From positions 1,488,001 to 1,552,000 of the forward strand of contig NZ_AP022871.1 of the NCBI RefSeq assembly GCF_011764565.1: a stretch of DNA of 64,000 nt, in the 5' to 3' direction. Made by a program: the position numbers and the translations under genes. The notes under the pieces are model-generated. The model saw only the letters and a program-made list of their open reading frames with translations, did no database searches and was not told the origin of the DNA. This DNA comes from Phytohabitans suffuscus. Lineage in GTDB: Bacteria > Actinomycetota > Actinomycetes > Mycobacteriales > Micromonosporaceae. Below are positions 16,948-25,839 of the stretch, one piece after another (the stretch's first letter is position 1; every line of letters starts with the position of its first letter).

Positions 16948-18056
16948 GAAGCCAGCTTCAGCCACTCGGTGGCGGTGGTGTGGTCACGCAGGGCGTCCTC
17001 GTCGGGCTCGACGCCCAGGCCGGGGCCGGTGGGTACGCGCACGTGCCCGTCCTCCAGCACGAACGGCGCGGTGATGTCGCGCGCGAAGTAGCGGTCGGAG
17101 GCGGACGTGTCGCCGGGCAGCGTGAAGTTGGGCAGGGCGGCGAGCGCGACGTTGGCCGCGCGGCCCAGGCCGGTCTCCAGCATGCCGCCGCACCACACCG
17201 GTACCCCGTGCGCGGCGCAGACGTCGTGCACCCGCCGGGCCTCCAGGTAGCCACCCACCCGGCCGGGCTTGACGTTGACGATGGCCGCGGCGCCGAGCGC
17301 GACCGCGTCGGCCGCCGCACGGGCCGAGGTGATCGACTCGTCCAGGCAGACCGGGGTGCGGATCTGGCGGGCCAGGGCGGCGTGGCCGCGCACGTCGTCC
17401 TCGGGCAGCGGCTGCTCGATCAGCAGCAGGTCGAACGGGTCGAGCCTGGCCAGGTGGCGGGCGTCGGCGAGCGTGTAGGCGGTGTTGGCGTCGACCTGCA
17501 GCAGCACGCCGTCGCCGAAGCGCTCGCGCACCGCGCGGACCGGCTCGACGTCCCAGCCCGGCTCGATCTTGAGCTTGATCCGCAGGTAGCCCTGGCCGAG
17601 GTAGCGCTCGACGGCGTCCAGCAGCGCGGGGACCGTGTCCATGATGCCGACCGAGACGCCGGCCGGCACCCGCTCGCGCACCGCGCCGAGGTAGCCGCCG
17701 AACGGCAGACCCGCCGCCCTGAGCTGCGCGTCCAGCAGCGCGGTCTGCACGGCCGCCTTCGCCATCGGGTGGCCCTTGATCTCGGCGAACACCGGCTCGA
17801 CCGCGACCGGGTCGGCGCTGGGCAGCGCGGTGACGGCGGGCGCGAGGAAGCGGCGGATCACCTCGGCGGCGCCTTCCACGTACTCGCTGGAGTAGCGCGG
17901 CTCGGACATCGCCACGCACTCGCCCCACCCCTCGGCCTCGGCGGTGACCGCGCGGACCAGCAGCACGTCGCGCTCGTGCTCGGTGCCGAAGGAGGTGCGG
18001 AACGGCGCCACCAGCGGCATCGCCACCCGCCGCAGCTCGATCCCGGTGAGCTTCAC
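16944..18056 (-). CDS. Enolase-superfamily N-acylamino-acid racemase / o-succinylbenzoate synthase
   Basis: 370 residues from GTG 18056. All catalytic elements of the MLE subgroup are visible: the KxK motif in RIKLKIEPGW, metal ligands in VDANTAY, IEQPL and CLDES, and the second-face lysine in VNVKPGRVGG. This subgroup includes o-succinylbenzoate synthase (menaquinone pathway) and N-succinylamino-acid racemase. The gene overlaps the upstream GNAT gene by four bases (GTGA). Established work on Geobacillus links such a racemase with a GNAT succinyltransferase in a D- to L-amino-acid pathway, so racemase is the better guess. No other men gene is nearby. Confidence 0.85.
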   Translation of the reverse strand: MKLTGIELRRVAMPLVAPFRTSFGTEHERDVLLVRAVTAEAEGWGECVAMSEPRYSSEYVEGAAEVIRRFLAPAVTALPSADPVAVEPVFAEIKGHPMAKAAVQTALLDAQLRAAGLPFGGYLGAVRERVPAGVSVGIMDTVPALLDAVERYLGQGYLRIKLKIEPGWDVEPVRAVRERFGDGVLLQVDANTAYTLADARHLARLDPFDLLLIEQPLPEDDVRGHAALARQIRTPVCLDESITSARAAADAVALGAAAIVNVKPGRVGGYLEARRVHDVCAAHGVPVWCGGMLETGLGRAANVALAALPNFTLPGDTSASDRYFARDITAPFVLEDGHVRVPTGPGLGVEPDEDALRDHTTATEWLKLAS

Positions 18057-18883
18057 GAATCCTCCAACACGTACCAGCCGTCGCGGGTGACACCGGCGAC
18101 CCGGTAGCCGCGTTCCATCGCCGCCATGACCGCGTCGCGCAACGCGTACCGCCAGCGGCCGGCGAGCCGCGCGTCGGTGCCGCGCAGCGCCTCGACATCG
18201 GACGGGGCGGCCACCAGCAGGCGCCGGCCGCCCGCCTCGGCGACCGGCACCGGGGCGCCGCCCTCGTCGCGCCCCAGCACGACGACCCCGCCGGCCGGGT
18301 CGACCTCCTGGCACCGGCCGCGGGCCGCCGCGTTCGCGCCGGGCGAGGTGAGGTCCCAGCTCACGTACACGCGGTCGCTCGGGCCGTCGGTGTTGATGCC
18401 GTCGTCCATCGGGCCGTAGAAGTCCGGCAGGTAGGCGGTGGCCCGGGCGCCGAGCTTGCACAGGTTGAAGTACGCGTTGCGCCGGACCAGCGGGTCGTAC
18501 GTCCAGCACACCGCCGGGAGGCCCCGGTCGAGCGCCCAGACCCGCTGGTACAGCTTCATCGCGAACCCGACACCGGAGCCCTGCCGTCCCGGCTCCACGC
18601 CCGCGATGTGCGAGTGCAGGTGGTCGGTGCCGAGGAACGCGACCGCGGCGCCGAGCAGCTGGTCGCCCCGGTAGGCGCCGACGACGTAGTTGCCCGAGTG
18701 GGAGAACGCCCGCATCAGGCTCGCGTTGACCAGCTGGTCGGGTGAGGCGGCGTGCCAGACCCGCTGCAGCAGCAGGGCGGCCGCCCGCTGGTCGTCCACC
18801 TCGGACAGCTCCACGACCCGCACCCCGAGCCGGTCGGCGGCCGCTGCCGCGGCGACCCGCGCCTCGTCGACGAGCGTGCTCAT
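18053..18883 (-). CDS. GNAT family N-acyltransferase, coupled to the racemase
   Basis: 276 residues. The central part has the GNAT acyl-CoA-binding motif: HIAGVEPGRQGSGVGFAMK, with the Q/RxxGxG/A core as RQGSGVG, preceded by LLGAAVAFLGTDHLHSH. The N-terminal region (RVVELSEVDDQRAAALLLQRVW) and C-terminal extension resemble the succinyl-CoA-dependent acyltransferases that occur next to NSAR-type racemases. Its stop codon overlaps the start of the racemase gene, so both are translated together. Substrate, probably a D-amino acid or other amine, is inferred from this pairing only. Confidence 0.8.
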   Translation of the reverse strand: MSTLVDEARVAAAAAADRLGVRVVELSEVDDQRAAALLLQRVWHAASPDQLVNASLMRAFSHSGNYVVGAYRGDQLLGAAVAFLGTDHLHSHIAGVEPGRQGSGVGFAMKLYQRVWALDRGLPAVCWTYDPLVRRNAYFNLCKLGARATAYLPDFYGPMDDGINTDGPSDRVYVSWDLTSPGANAAARGRCQEVDPAGGVVVLGRDEGGAPVPVAEAGGRRLLVAAPSDVEALRGTDARLAGRWRYALRDAVMAAMERGYRVAGVTRDGWYVLEDS

Positions 18884-18931
18884 CGCTCCACGGTACTGAT
18901 CCCCGGGCCGGAAAGTGATCAGGGCTCCCGC

Positions 18932-19969
18932 TCACCGGTCCCGGCGGGTGACCAGACCGGCCAGACCGGTCAGCTCGGCGGCGGGCGCGGCGACCGGATG
19001 GGCCGCCCGGAGGTGGTGCAGCGCCTGGCCGAGCAGGTCGTCCGCCTGCGCCTGGCTCCAGTCCCGCGCGCCGGCCGCGGCGACCAGCTCGGCCGCACGC
19101 ACCAGGTCGGCGCCGGACGGCGGCGCTCCACTGTAGAGCGCGGCCAGCTCACGCCCGGCCGGCGTACCCGAGGTCAGAGCCGCCACCACGGGCAGCGACT
19201 TCTTGCGCTGCCGCAGGTCGGCGTGGACCGGCTTGCCGGTCACCGACGGGTCGCCCCAGATCCCGAGGAGGTCGTCGACGAACTGGAACGCCAGCCCCAG
19301 CCGCTCGCCGAACTCCCGGAACCGGCCGACCCGGTCCCAGCTCGCCCCGCCGAACGCGGCGCCGAGCGCGCACGCGCAGCCGAGCAGCGCGCCGGTCTTG
19401 CCCTGGGCCATGCCCAGGCACTCGCGCAGCTCGACCTCGGCGCGGGACTCGAACGCCAGGTCGGCGCTCTGCCCGTCGAGCAGCTCCTGCACGGCGGCGT
19501 GCATCAGCCGGCCCTCTTCCCGCGAGGCGGGGTGGCCGCTGCCGGCCAGCACGTCGAACGCGAGCGCGAGCAGCGCGTCGCCGGCCAGGATCGCCGGGCC
19601 GACCCCGTACACGGTCCAGGCCGTGTCCCGGTGCCGGCGGGTGCGGTCGCCGTCCATCACGTCGTCGTGCAGCAGGGAGAAGTTGTGTACCAGCTCGACC
19701 GCGACCGCCGCGGGCAGCGCGGTGACCGGGTCGCCGCCCACGGCCTCGGCGCTGAGCAGCACCAGCGCCGGGCGGATCGCCTTGCCGCCGGGCGCGCCGA
19801 CCGCCCGCCCGTCCCGGTCCCACCAGCCGAGGTGGTAGCCGGCGATCTGGCGCAGGGCGCCCGGCAGCGTGTCCACCGCCGCGCGCAGGGCCGGGTCGAC
19901 GCAGGCACGGCTCCAGGCCAGCACCTCCGCGGCGGACCGCCCACCGACCGTCTCGGACACGGCCGTCAC
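18932..19969 (-). CDS. Polyprenyl diphosphate synthase associated with encapsulin shells
   Basis: 345 residues from GTG 19969, overlapping the preceding shell gene by four bases. A trans-isoprenyl diphosphate synthase: [18 protein letters not shown], first aspartate-rich motif [10 protein letters not shown] (DDxxD), and the second motif region [13 protein letters not shown], here DDLLG rather than DDxxD. Product chain length cannot be deduced safely. Family 2B encapsulins are known to occur with polyprenyl transferases and terpene cyclases as cargo. Unlike cargo proteins with a long disordered targeting domain, this one has only about 50 residues before the GGKAIRP motif, with no clear disordered extension. 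Confidence 0.9.
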   Translation of the reverse strand: MTAVSETVGGRSAAEVLAWSRACVDPALRAAVDTLPGALRQIAGYHLGWWDRDGRAVGAPGGKAIRPALVLLSAEAVGGDPVTALPAAVAVELVHNFSLLHDDVMDGDRTRRHRDTAWTVYGVGPAILAGDALLALAFDVLAGSGHPASREEGRLMHAAVQELLDGQSADLAFESRAEVELRECLGMAQGKTGALLGCACALGAAFGGASWDRVGRFREFGERLGLAFQFVDDLLGIWGDPSVTGKPVHADLRQRKKSLPVVAALTSGTPAGRELAALYSGAPPSGADLVRAAELVAAAGARDWSQAQADDLLGQALHHLRAAHPVAAPAAELTGLAGLVTRRDR

Positions 19970-21363
19970 CGTCCGCCCCCGCCCTGGACCTCGACGTTCT
20001 CGAGGATGCCCAGCGCGTCCGGCACCAGCACCGCGGCGGAGTAGTAGGCGCTGACCAGGTACGAGCGGATCGCCTTGCCGTCGATCCCCATGAAGCGGAC
20101 GGACACGCCGGGCTCGTACTCGTCGGGCAGCCCGGTCTCGCGCAGGCCGATCACGCCGCTCTCGTCCTTGCCGGTGCGCATCGCCATGATCGAGGTGGTA
20201 CCGCCCGGCCCGATCGGGATCTTGTCGCACGGCAGGACCGGTACGCCGCGCCACCCCATCACCTGGCGACCACGCACCTCCACCGGCGCCGGGTAGACGC
20301 CCCGCCGGCTGCACTCGCGGCCGAACGCGGCGATCGCGCGCGGATGGGCGAGGAAGAACCGGGTACCGCGCCGGCGGCAGAGCAGGTCGTCCAGGTCGTC
20401 GGGTGTGGGTGGGCCGCTACGGGTGTGTATCCGCTGCTTCAGGTCCGCGTTGTGCAACAACCCGAACTCACGGTTGTTCACCAACTCGTTCTCCTGCCGC
20501 TCCCGCAACGCCTCCACCGTCAACCGCAACTGCTGCTCCACCTGATCCATCGGCTGGTTGTACAGATCCGCCACCCGCGAATGCACCCGCAACACCGTCT
20601 GCGCCACCGAAAGCTCGTACTCCCGAGGCGACAGCTCGTAGTCCACGAAGGCGCCCGGCAGCCGGTGCTCGCCCGCGTGGCCGGCCGACATCGCGATCGC
20701 CGCCTCGCCCTGCCGGTTGCTGCGGCGCTGGCGCGGGCGGGACAGGACGCCGCGCACGTGCGCGGTGACCTCCCGCAGCTCCACGATGGAGCGCCGGGGC
20801 AGGGCGAGCAGGATGCACGGCGTGATCGCCTTCACGCCGAACTCCCACGCCCGCTCGCCGCCGTCCAGCACCTGCTCGCCGAAGTGGTCGCCGCCGGCGA
20901 GCGTGCCGAGCACCGCCGGGTCGCCGTACCGGCCGGTGCCGAGCCGGCTCAGCTTGCCGTGCGCCACGAGGTAGACGTGCTCGGCCGGCTGCCCGGCGGT
21001 CACGACGACCTCGCCGGGGGCGTACTCGCGCTGCTCGAAGCGGTCGGCCAGCGCGGCCAGCACACCGTCGTCGGTCAGCCCGCGCAGCAGCGCCAGCTCG
21101 CGCAGCTCCCGCGGCACCACCCGCACCCGGGCGCCGGTGCTGGTGAAGCTCACCCGCCCGTCGCCGACGGTCAGGGTCAGCCGGCGGTTGACCCGGTACG
21201 CGCCACCCGGCGCCTCCTCCCACGGCAGCATGCGCAGCAGCCACCGCGGCGAGATTCCCCGCATCTGCGGTACGGACTTGGTCGTCGTCGCGAGGTTTCG
21301 CGCCGCCGTCGTGCTCAGGCTCTGGTTCGGTCGAACGTCCGAAGTGGACTCGGTCAGGGTCAC
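19966..21363 (-). CDS. Family 2B encapsulin shell protein with cNMP-binding-like domain (copy 1)
   Basis: About 465 residues. The N-terminal arm [20 protein letters not shown] is followed by a Crp/Fnr-like cyclic-nucleotide-binding fold (roughly residues 95-215: [20 protein letters not shown], then GDHFGEQ), then an HK97-type shell domain ([14 protein letters not shown] to [19 protein letters not shown]). This is the plan of EshA-like family 2B encapsulins. In the phosphate-binding cassette the usual Arg of RAATVKA is replaced by Trp (WEFGVKA). GTG 21363 is chosen by analogy with copy 2; GTG 21366 is equally possible. Codons for residues 239-328 (20380-20649) are identical in DNA to copy 2, although the rest has diverged. 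Confidence 0.93.
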   Translation of the reverse strand: MTLTESTSDVRPNQSLSTTAARNLATTTKSVPQMRGISPRWLLRMLPWEEAPGGAYRVNRRLTLTVGDGRVSFTSTGARVRVVPRELRELALLRGLTDDGVLAALADRFEQREYAPGEVVVTAGQPAEHVYLVAHGKLSRLGTGRYGDPAVLGTLAGGDHFGEQVLDGGERAWEFGVKAITPCILLALPRRSIVELREVTAHVRGVLSRPRQRRSNRQGEAAIAMSAGHAGEHRLPGAFVDYELSPREYELSVAQTVLRVHSRVADLYNQPMDQVEQQLRLTVEALRERQENELVNNREFGLLHNADLKQRIHTRSGPPTPDDLDDLLCRRRGTRFFLAHPRAIAAFGRECSRRGVYPAPVEVRGRQVMGWRGVPVLPCDKIPIGPGGTTSIMAMRTGKDESGVIGLRETGLPDEYEPGVSVRFMGIDGKAIRSYLVSAYYSAAVLVPDALGILENVEVQGGGGR

Positions 21364-21455
21364 CACACACCACCATTCACGCGAGGGACGGTCCGTCGTC
21401 CCGGTCCGGCCGCGCGCGCCGGGCGGCTGCGCGGCCGGACCGGGGGCTGCGGGGG

Positions 21456-22859
21456 TTACCCCTCCCTGCCGATCTCGACGTTCTCCAGGATCCCGAGCGC
21501 GTCCGGCACCAGGACGGCCGCCGAGTAGTAGGCGCTGACCAGGTACGAGATGATCGCCTGGTCACTGATGCCCATGAAGCGCACGGACAGCCCCGGCTGG
21601 TACTCGTCCGGCAGCCCGGTCTGGTGCAGGCCGATCACACCCTGCCGCTCCTCGCCGGTGCGCAGCAGCATGATGGACGTCGTCCGGGTGTCGCTGATCG
21701 GGATCTTGTTGCACGGCAGCAGCGGGATGCCCCGCCAGGCCGGCACCTGGTGGCCGGCGAGGTCGACGCTCTGCGGGTAGATGCCGCGCCGGTTGCACTC
21801 CTGGCCGAACGCGGCGATCGCCCGCGGGTGGGCCAGCATGACGGTCGGGTCCTTCCAGACCGTGGTGAGCAGGTCGTCCAGGTCGTCGGGTGTGGGTGGG
21901 CCGCTACGGGTGTGTATCCGCTGCTTCAGGTCCGCGTTGTGCAACAACCCGAACTCACGGTTGTTCACCAACTCGTTCTCCTGCCGCTCCCGCAACGCCT
22001 CCACCGTCAACCGCAACTGCTGCTCCACCTGATCCATCGGCTGGTTGTACAGATCCGCCACCCGCGAATGCACCCGCAACACCGTCTGCGCCACCGAAAG
22101 CTCGTACTCCCGAGGCGACAGCTCGTAGTCCACGAACGTGCCGGGGAGCAGGGGCTCGCCGCTGTGGCCGGAGGAGACCTCGATCTCCGCCTCCCCGTGG
22201 CGGTTCTGCGGCTGGCCGGAGCTCGCCCGCAGCGCGTCGATGTGCGCGCGCAGCTGCCCGGACTGCTCGGCGAGGCGGTCGACGTCGGTACGGGGCAGGG
22301 AGAGCACGGTGCAGGGCGTGACCGCCTTGACGGTGTACTCCCAGATGCCGGCCGGGTCCACGATGGACTGCTCGCCGAAGTAGTCGCCGTCGGCCAGCGA
22401 GCCGAGCACCGTCTGGTCGCCGTACTGCCCGGTGCCTGTCTTGCACACCTTGCCGTGCGCGATCAGGTACACCTGGTCGGCCTGGTGTCCGAACTCGACG
22501 ATCACGTCGCCGGGCGCGTACTCGCGCTGGTCGAAGCGTTCGGAGAGCGCGACGAGCAGCTCGTCGTCCTCGACGCCGCGCAGCGGGGGCAGCTCCCGCA
22601 GCTCCTGCGGCACCACGCGCACCTGCGCGCCGGTGCTGGTAAACGTCACCCGCCCGTCGCCGATCGCGTACGACATCCGGCGGTTGACCCGGTACACGCC
22701 ACCGGCGGCCTGCACCCAGGGCAGGACGCGGAGCAACCAGCGCGACGAGATGCCCTGCATCTGCGGCACCGACTTGGTCGTCGTCGCGAGATTTCGCGCC
22801 GCCGCGGTGCTCAGGCTCTGGTTTGGTCGAGCGTCCTCGATGGGTTCGGTCACGGTCAC
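21456..22859 (-). CDS. Family 2B encapsulin shell protein with cNMP-binding-like domain (copy 2)
   Basis: 467 residues from GTG 22859. Same domain order as copy 1: arm [20 protein letters not shown], cyclic-nucleotide-binding-like domain ([20 protein letters not shown], then GDYFGEQ) and HK97 shell domain ending [20 protein letters not shown]. The cassette Arg is again a Trp (WEYTVKA). It is the first gene of the operon shell 2, shell 1, polyprenyl synthase. The gap to shell 1 is 92 bases. Two different shell subunits in one operon suggest a mixed, two-component capsid. A divergent promoter region of about 190 bases separates it from the gene at 23047. Confidence 0.93.
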   Translation of the reverse strand: MTVTEPIEDARPNQSLSTAAARNLATTTKSVPQMQGISSRWLLRVLPWVQAAGGVYRVNRRMSYAIGDGRVTFTSTGAQVRVVPQELRELPPLRGVEDDELLVALSERFDQREYAPGDVIVEFGHQADQVYLIAHGKVCKTGTGQYGDQTVLGSLADGDYFGEQSIVDPAGIWEYTVKAVTPCTVLSLPRTDVDRLAEQSGQLRAHIDALRASSGQPQNRHGEAEIEVSSGHSGEPLLPGTFVDYELSPREYELSVAQTVLRVHSRVADLYNQPMDQVEQQLRLTVEALRERQENELVNNREFGLLHNADLKQRIHTRSGPPTPDDLDDLLTTVWKDPTVMLAHPRAIAAFGQECNRRGIYPQSVDLAGHQVPAWRGIPLLPCNKIPISDTRTTSIMLLRTGEERQGVIGLHQTGLPDEYQPGLSVRFMGISDQAIISYLVSAYYSAAVLVPDALGILENVEIGREG

Positions 22860-23046
22860 TGCGCACACACCACCAATCGCAAAAGGGGTTGGGGAGCGCC
22901 TGGGCAGACCAGGCAGAGAGACGGCGCACGGCCGCTGCGATGGAAGCTAACACCGCGTAATCGACCCCGTACAGGCTCCTGACCTGCGGGTACTTCGAAC
23001 GGGTGGTTCGCCGTAATCGCCGGTCGCGGGCCCGCGTCAGCCGGAC

Positions 23047-23544
23047 ATGAGCACCGAACCCAAGCCCCGGCGAATCGCGATGACGACCCGGCGCAACCAC
23101 CTGGCCGGCCTCGGTCTCGGCCTCGTCGCGGGCGCGCTGGCCGCACCGGCACCGGCCCGAGCGAGGTCTACTGTGGAGCTGGTCGCGCGGCGCAGGCTGA
23201 TCACACTGCCCGACCTGCCGGCGCCCGGGCTGACGTACGTCGCGACGTTCGACCTGACCGGCCCGGCCGGTGCGGCCGCCGGCGCGGCCGCCGCGTTCAC
23301 GTCCATCGTGGACGTCACGCTCGACGGTCCGGTGATCCTGAGCCAGGTCGTGCTCCAGCTCGCCGACGGCGAGATCCACTACCAGCGGATGATCGACCGG
23401 TTCGGCGCCTACCCCCGCGCGGCCGTGGGCGCGATCCTCGGCGGCACCGGCGTGTACGCGATCGCCCGCGGCGACGTACAGGTCATCTGGCCCGACCAGG
23501 ACACCATCAAGATCGCGCTCAACCTCGTGGAGCCGTCCCGCTGA
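23047..23544 (+). CDS. Secreted protein, possibly allene-oxide-cyclase/dirigent-like barrel
   Basis: 165 residues. The N-terminus MTTRRNHLAGLGLGLVAGALAAPAPARA (positions 12-40, in two parts here: basic TTRRNHL, then a hydrophobic stretch) is a signal peptide, with possible Tat character. The mature part of about 125 residues looks all-beta, and its GEIHYQRMIDRF and AILGGTGVYAIARGDVQV segments resemble the GGTGxYxxARG strand of AOC-barrel/dirigent-like proteins. That match is from memory and modest. The gene is divergent from the encapsulin operon and its 3' end meets the sugar kinase gene tail to tail. Confidence 0.65.
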   Translation: MSTEPKPRRIAMTTRRNHLAGLGLGLVAGALAAPAPARARSTVELVARRRLITLPDLPAPGLTYVATFDLTGPAGAAAGAAAAFTSIVDVTLDGPVILSQVVLQLADGEIHYQRMIDRFGAYPRAAVGAILGGTGVYAIARGDVQVIWPDQDTIKIALNLVEPSR

Positions 23545-23553
23545 CCGCCGGCC

Positions 23554-24495
23554 CTACCTGATCGTGGTGCCGGGCACCGCGTCGAGCAGCCCCAGCTCGG
23601 CGCGGGTCGGCAGGCCCTCCCAGTCGCCCCGCGCGGCCACCGCGAACGCGCCGGTGGTCACCGCCCGGTCCAGCCGCCCGATCAGGTCGAGGCCGTCGAG
23701 CAGGCCGGAGAGGTAGCCGGCCACGAACGCGTCGCCGGCCCCGACCGTGTCGACGACCGGCACCCGGCGGGCCGGGCGGTCGACGGTCAGGTTGGGCGTG
23801 TGCGCCGACGCGCCGTCGCCGCCGCGCTTGACCACGACCTCGCCCACGCCCGCTCCGAAGAGCGTGGTCAGCGGGTCGGCGCCGGCGTCGACCAGCACGG
23901 GCAGCTCGTCCTCGGAGGCGACGACGAGGTCGACGCTGGGCAGCAGCGGGCGGAGGGTGGCCGCGGCGCGCTCGACACTCCACAGCCGGGCCCGGTGGTT
24001 GACGTCCAGGCACACCGTCGCGCCGCCCGCCTTCGCCTGGGCGACCGCGCGCGTCACCGCGGCCAGCGGCCCGTCGCCGAGGGCCGGCGTGATGCCCGTG
24101 ACGTGCAGCACCCGCGGCGCCCCGCCCTCGAACGCCGCGACCGCCTCCGCCGCGGAGAGCCGCGAGCCCGCCGAGCCGGAGCGGTAGTAGGTGACCCGCG
24201 TCAGGTCGGCGACCCGCGGCTCGAAGATGATCAGCCCGGTCGGCGCCTCCGGCGCCACCGTGCAGGCGGACACGTCGACGCCCTCGGCCCGCAGCGTGCG
24301 CAGCACGAGCGCGCCCAGCTCGTCGGCACCGGTGACGCCCACCCAGCGGGCGGAGTGCCCGAGCCGGGCCAGCCCGATCGCGACGTTCGCCTCCGCGCCG
24401 GCGATCGAGAGCGAGAGCTGCCCGCCGAGGCGCAGCGGCCCGCCCGCCCGGAAGGCGGCCATCGCCTCACCGAGCGTGAGAACATCGACGCTCAT
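23554..24495 (-). CDS. kdgK: PfkB-family sugar kinase, probably 2-dehydro-3-deoxygluconokinase
   Basis: 313 residues. Ribokinase fold: N-terminal LTLGEAMAAFR, the first signature GAEANVAIGLARLG, and the second signature with the catalytic base, VDTVGAGDAFVAGYLSG (about residues 244-260). The substrate call, phosphorylation of 2-keto-3-deoxygluconate to KDPG, rests on the overlapping KDPG aldolase gene upstream (ATGA overlap at 24492-24495) plus the GEAM start often seen in KdgK. Together the two would catabolise hexuronates or deoxysugar acids to pyruvate and glyceraldehyde-3-phosphate. Confidence 0.87.
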   Translation of the reverse strand: MSVDVLTLGEAMAAFRAGGPLRLGGQLSLSIAGAEANVAIGLARLGHSARWVGVTGADELGALVLRTLRAEGVDVSACTVAPEAPTGLIIFEPRVADLTRVTYYRSGSAGSRLSAAEAVAAFEGGAPRVLHVTGITPALGDGPLAAVTRAVAQAKAGGATVCLDVNHRARLWSVERAAATLRPLLPSVDLVVASEDELPVLVDAGADPLTTLFGAGVGEVVVKRGGDGASAHTPNLTVDRPARRVPVVDTVGAGDAFVAGYLSGLLDGLDLIGRLDRAVTTGAFAVAARGDWEGLPTRAELGLLDAVPGTTIR

Positions 24496-25115
24496 GACGG
24501 GTTGACCGCGTCGAGGAAGCGTTTGGCGCGCTCGCGCAGGGCCGCCACGTCACCGCCGTGCGGGGCGTCACCCAGCAGGGGTGAGCCGACGCCCACGGCG
24601 ATCGCCCCGGTGGCCAGGTAGTCGCGGGCCCGCTCGGCGTCGACCCCGCCGACCGGTACGAACGGCACGTCCGGGAAGGGGTCGCGCAGCGCCTTCAGGT
24701 AGGCCGGGCCGCCGACGGACGCCGGGAAGAGCTTGACCGCGGTGGCACCCGCGCCGGTGGCGGCGATCACCTCGGTCGGGCTGAGCGCGCCGACCAGGGC
24801 CGGCAGGCCGAGCCGGGTCGCCTCGTCGACGCCGGGCCCGTATCCGGGGGTCACCACGAACGCCGCCCCCGCCTCGGCCGCCCGCAGGGCGTCGACGGCC
24901 GTGCAGACGGTGCCGGCGCCGAGCGCCGCCTCAGGGCCGAGCTCGGCCCGCGCCCGCTCGATCACCGCCTCCGCGCCCGCGGTGGTCAGCGACACCTCGA
25001 CGAGCGGCACCCCGGCCTCGACCAGCGCGACGACGCTCCGGGTGGCCGCGTCCGCGTCCCGGCCGCGGACGATCGCGACAAGCCGGTGCCGCTCCAGCAG
25101 TCCCCTCAGGTCCAT
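24492..25115 (-). CDS. eda: KDPG / 4-hydroxy-2-oxoglutarate aldolase
   Basis: 207 residues from ATG 25115, behind GGGAGG. Class I aldolase barrel: LVAIVRGRDADAAT, VEVSLTTAGAEAVIE, the GAGTVCTAVDALRAAEAGA segment, and the Schiff-base lysine in TAVKLFPASVGG. It cleaves 2-keto-3-deoxy-6-phosphogluconate into pyruvate and glyceraldehyde-3-phosphate. First gene of a two-gene operon with the kinase. The regulator and transporter that often accompany this pair are not in the window. Confidence 0.92.
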   Translation of the reverse strand: MDLRGLLERHRLVAIVRGRDADAATRSVVALVEAGVPLVEVSLTTAGAEAVIERARAELGPEAALGAGTVCTAVDALRAAEAGAAFVVTPGYGPGVDEATRLGLPALVGALSPTEVIAATGAGATAVKLFPASVGGPAYLKALRDPFPDVPFVPVGGVDAERARDYLATGAIAVGVGSPLLGDAPHGGDVAALRERAKRFLDAVNPS

Positions 25116-25219
25116 GGGCAACCTCCCGGTCCGCCTGGGCACCCGCGCCCGCGTGAAGATCCACCCCTATCCTGCCCGCCCGCGCCACCGGCCCGGACGC
25201 CGGGCCCGGAACCGGTCCT

Positions 25220-25576
25220 TCAGGGGTTGACGACGATCGACCCGGCGGCCCGGTCGTGCAGGCCGCGCCGGTGCGCGTCCATGATCAGGGCGGGCACGAC
25301 GAGGGCGAGCAGCAGGCCGCGCAGCAGGGCGCGGGGGATGCCGATACGGCCGCCGTCCCTGAACGAGACGCACCTGAGCCGGACCACCGCCATGCCCGGC
25401 GTCTGCGCGAAGAGGCCGATGAAGAATCCGTACTCCAGGACGAGGACGAGCACGGGTGGCCAGCCGTCGCGAAGCGGGTCGCCGAAGAAGTTGGAGATGA
25501 GCAGGCAGAGCACCCAGTCGATGACAAGCGCGCCGAAGCGCTTGGCGAGGCTGGGAAGCTCGTCCGGCTCGGTCAC
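25220..25576 (-). CDS. RDD family membrane protein
   Basis: 118 residues from GTG 25576 (MTEPDELPSLAKRFGAL). The RDD motif is recognisable: KRFGALVIDWVLCLL for the R and D of the first helix, and GLHDRAAGSIVV at the end for the terminal Asp. Two to three hydrophobic spans are present (LVIDWVLCLLISNFF, VLVLVLEYGFFIGLF, LLLALVVPALIM). Function unknown. In many actinomycetes an RDD gene sits just upstream of glnA in divergent orientation, as here. Confidence 0.9.
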   Translation of the reverse strand: MTEPDELPSLAKRFGALVIDWVLCLLISNFFGDPLRDGWPPVLVLVLEYGFFIGLFAQTPGMAVVRLRCVSFRDGGRIGIPRALLRGLLLALVVPALIMDAHRRGLHDRAAGSIVVNP

Positions 25577-25706
25577 GGTCGCCCAGCCTACGGGACACCG
25601 AACCGCATTCCGCCTCCGGTGGCCCATGGGCGGTGTATGGTCCGTTCGGTGACTGGTGACGGCCGAGTGGTGGACTTTGCCACACTGCGCGCCCTCTACC
25701 GCTGAC

Positions 25707-25722
25707 GTAACACGGCGGAAAC
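25707..25722 (+). promoter_or_regulatory. GlnR-type box upstream of glnA
   Basis: GTAAC-ACGGCG-GAAAC fits the Streptomyces GlnR consensus (gTnAc-n6-GaAAc) at every conserved position. It ends 117 bases before the glnA start. GlnR activates or represses nitrogen genes depending on supply; the expected role here is nitrogen control of glnA. Confidence 0.75.
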
Positions 25723-25839
25723 ATTAGAGACACGCCTGGGCAACGGCACAGCCATACCGTCGCGACCAGCCAGCCATGCGGGCGGCCGTGCCGCTCTTCA
25801 GATCAGCGACGTGATAGCTCAGCGACGTGCCAGGAGGAC

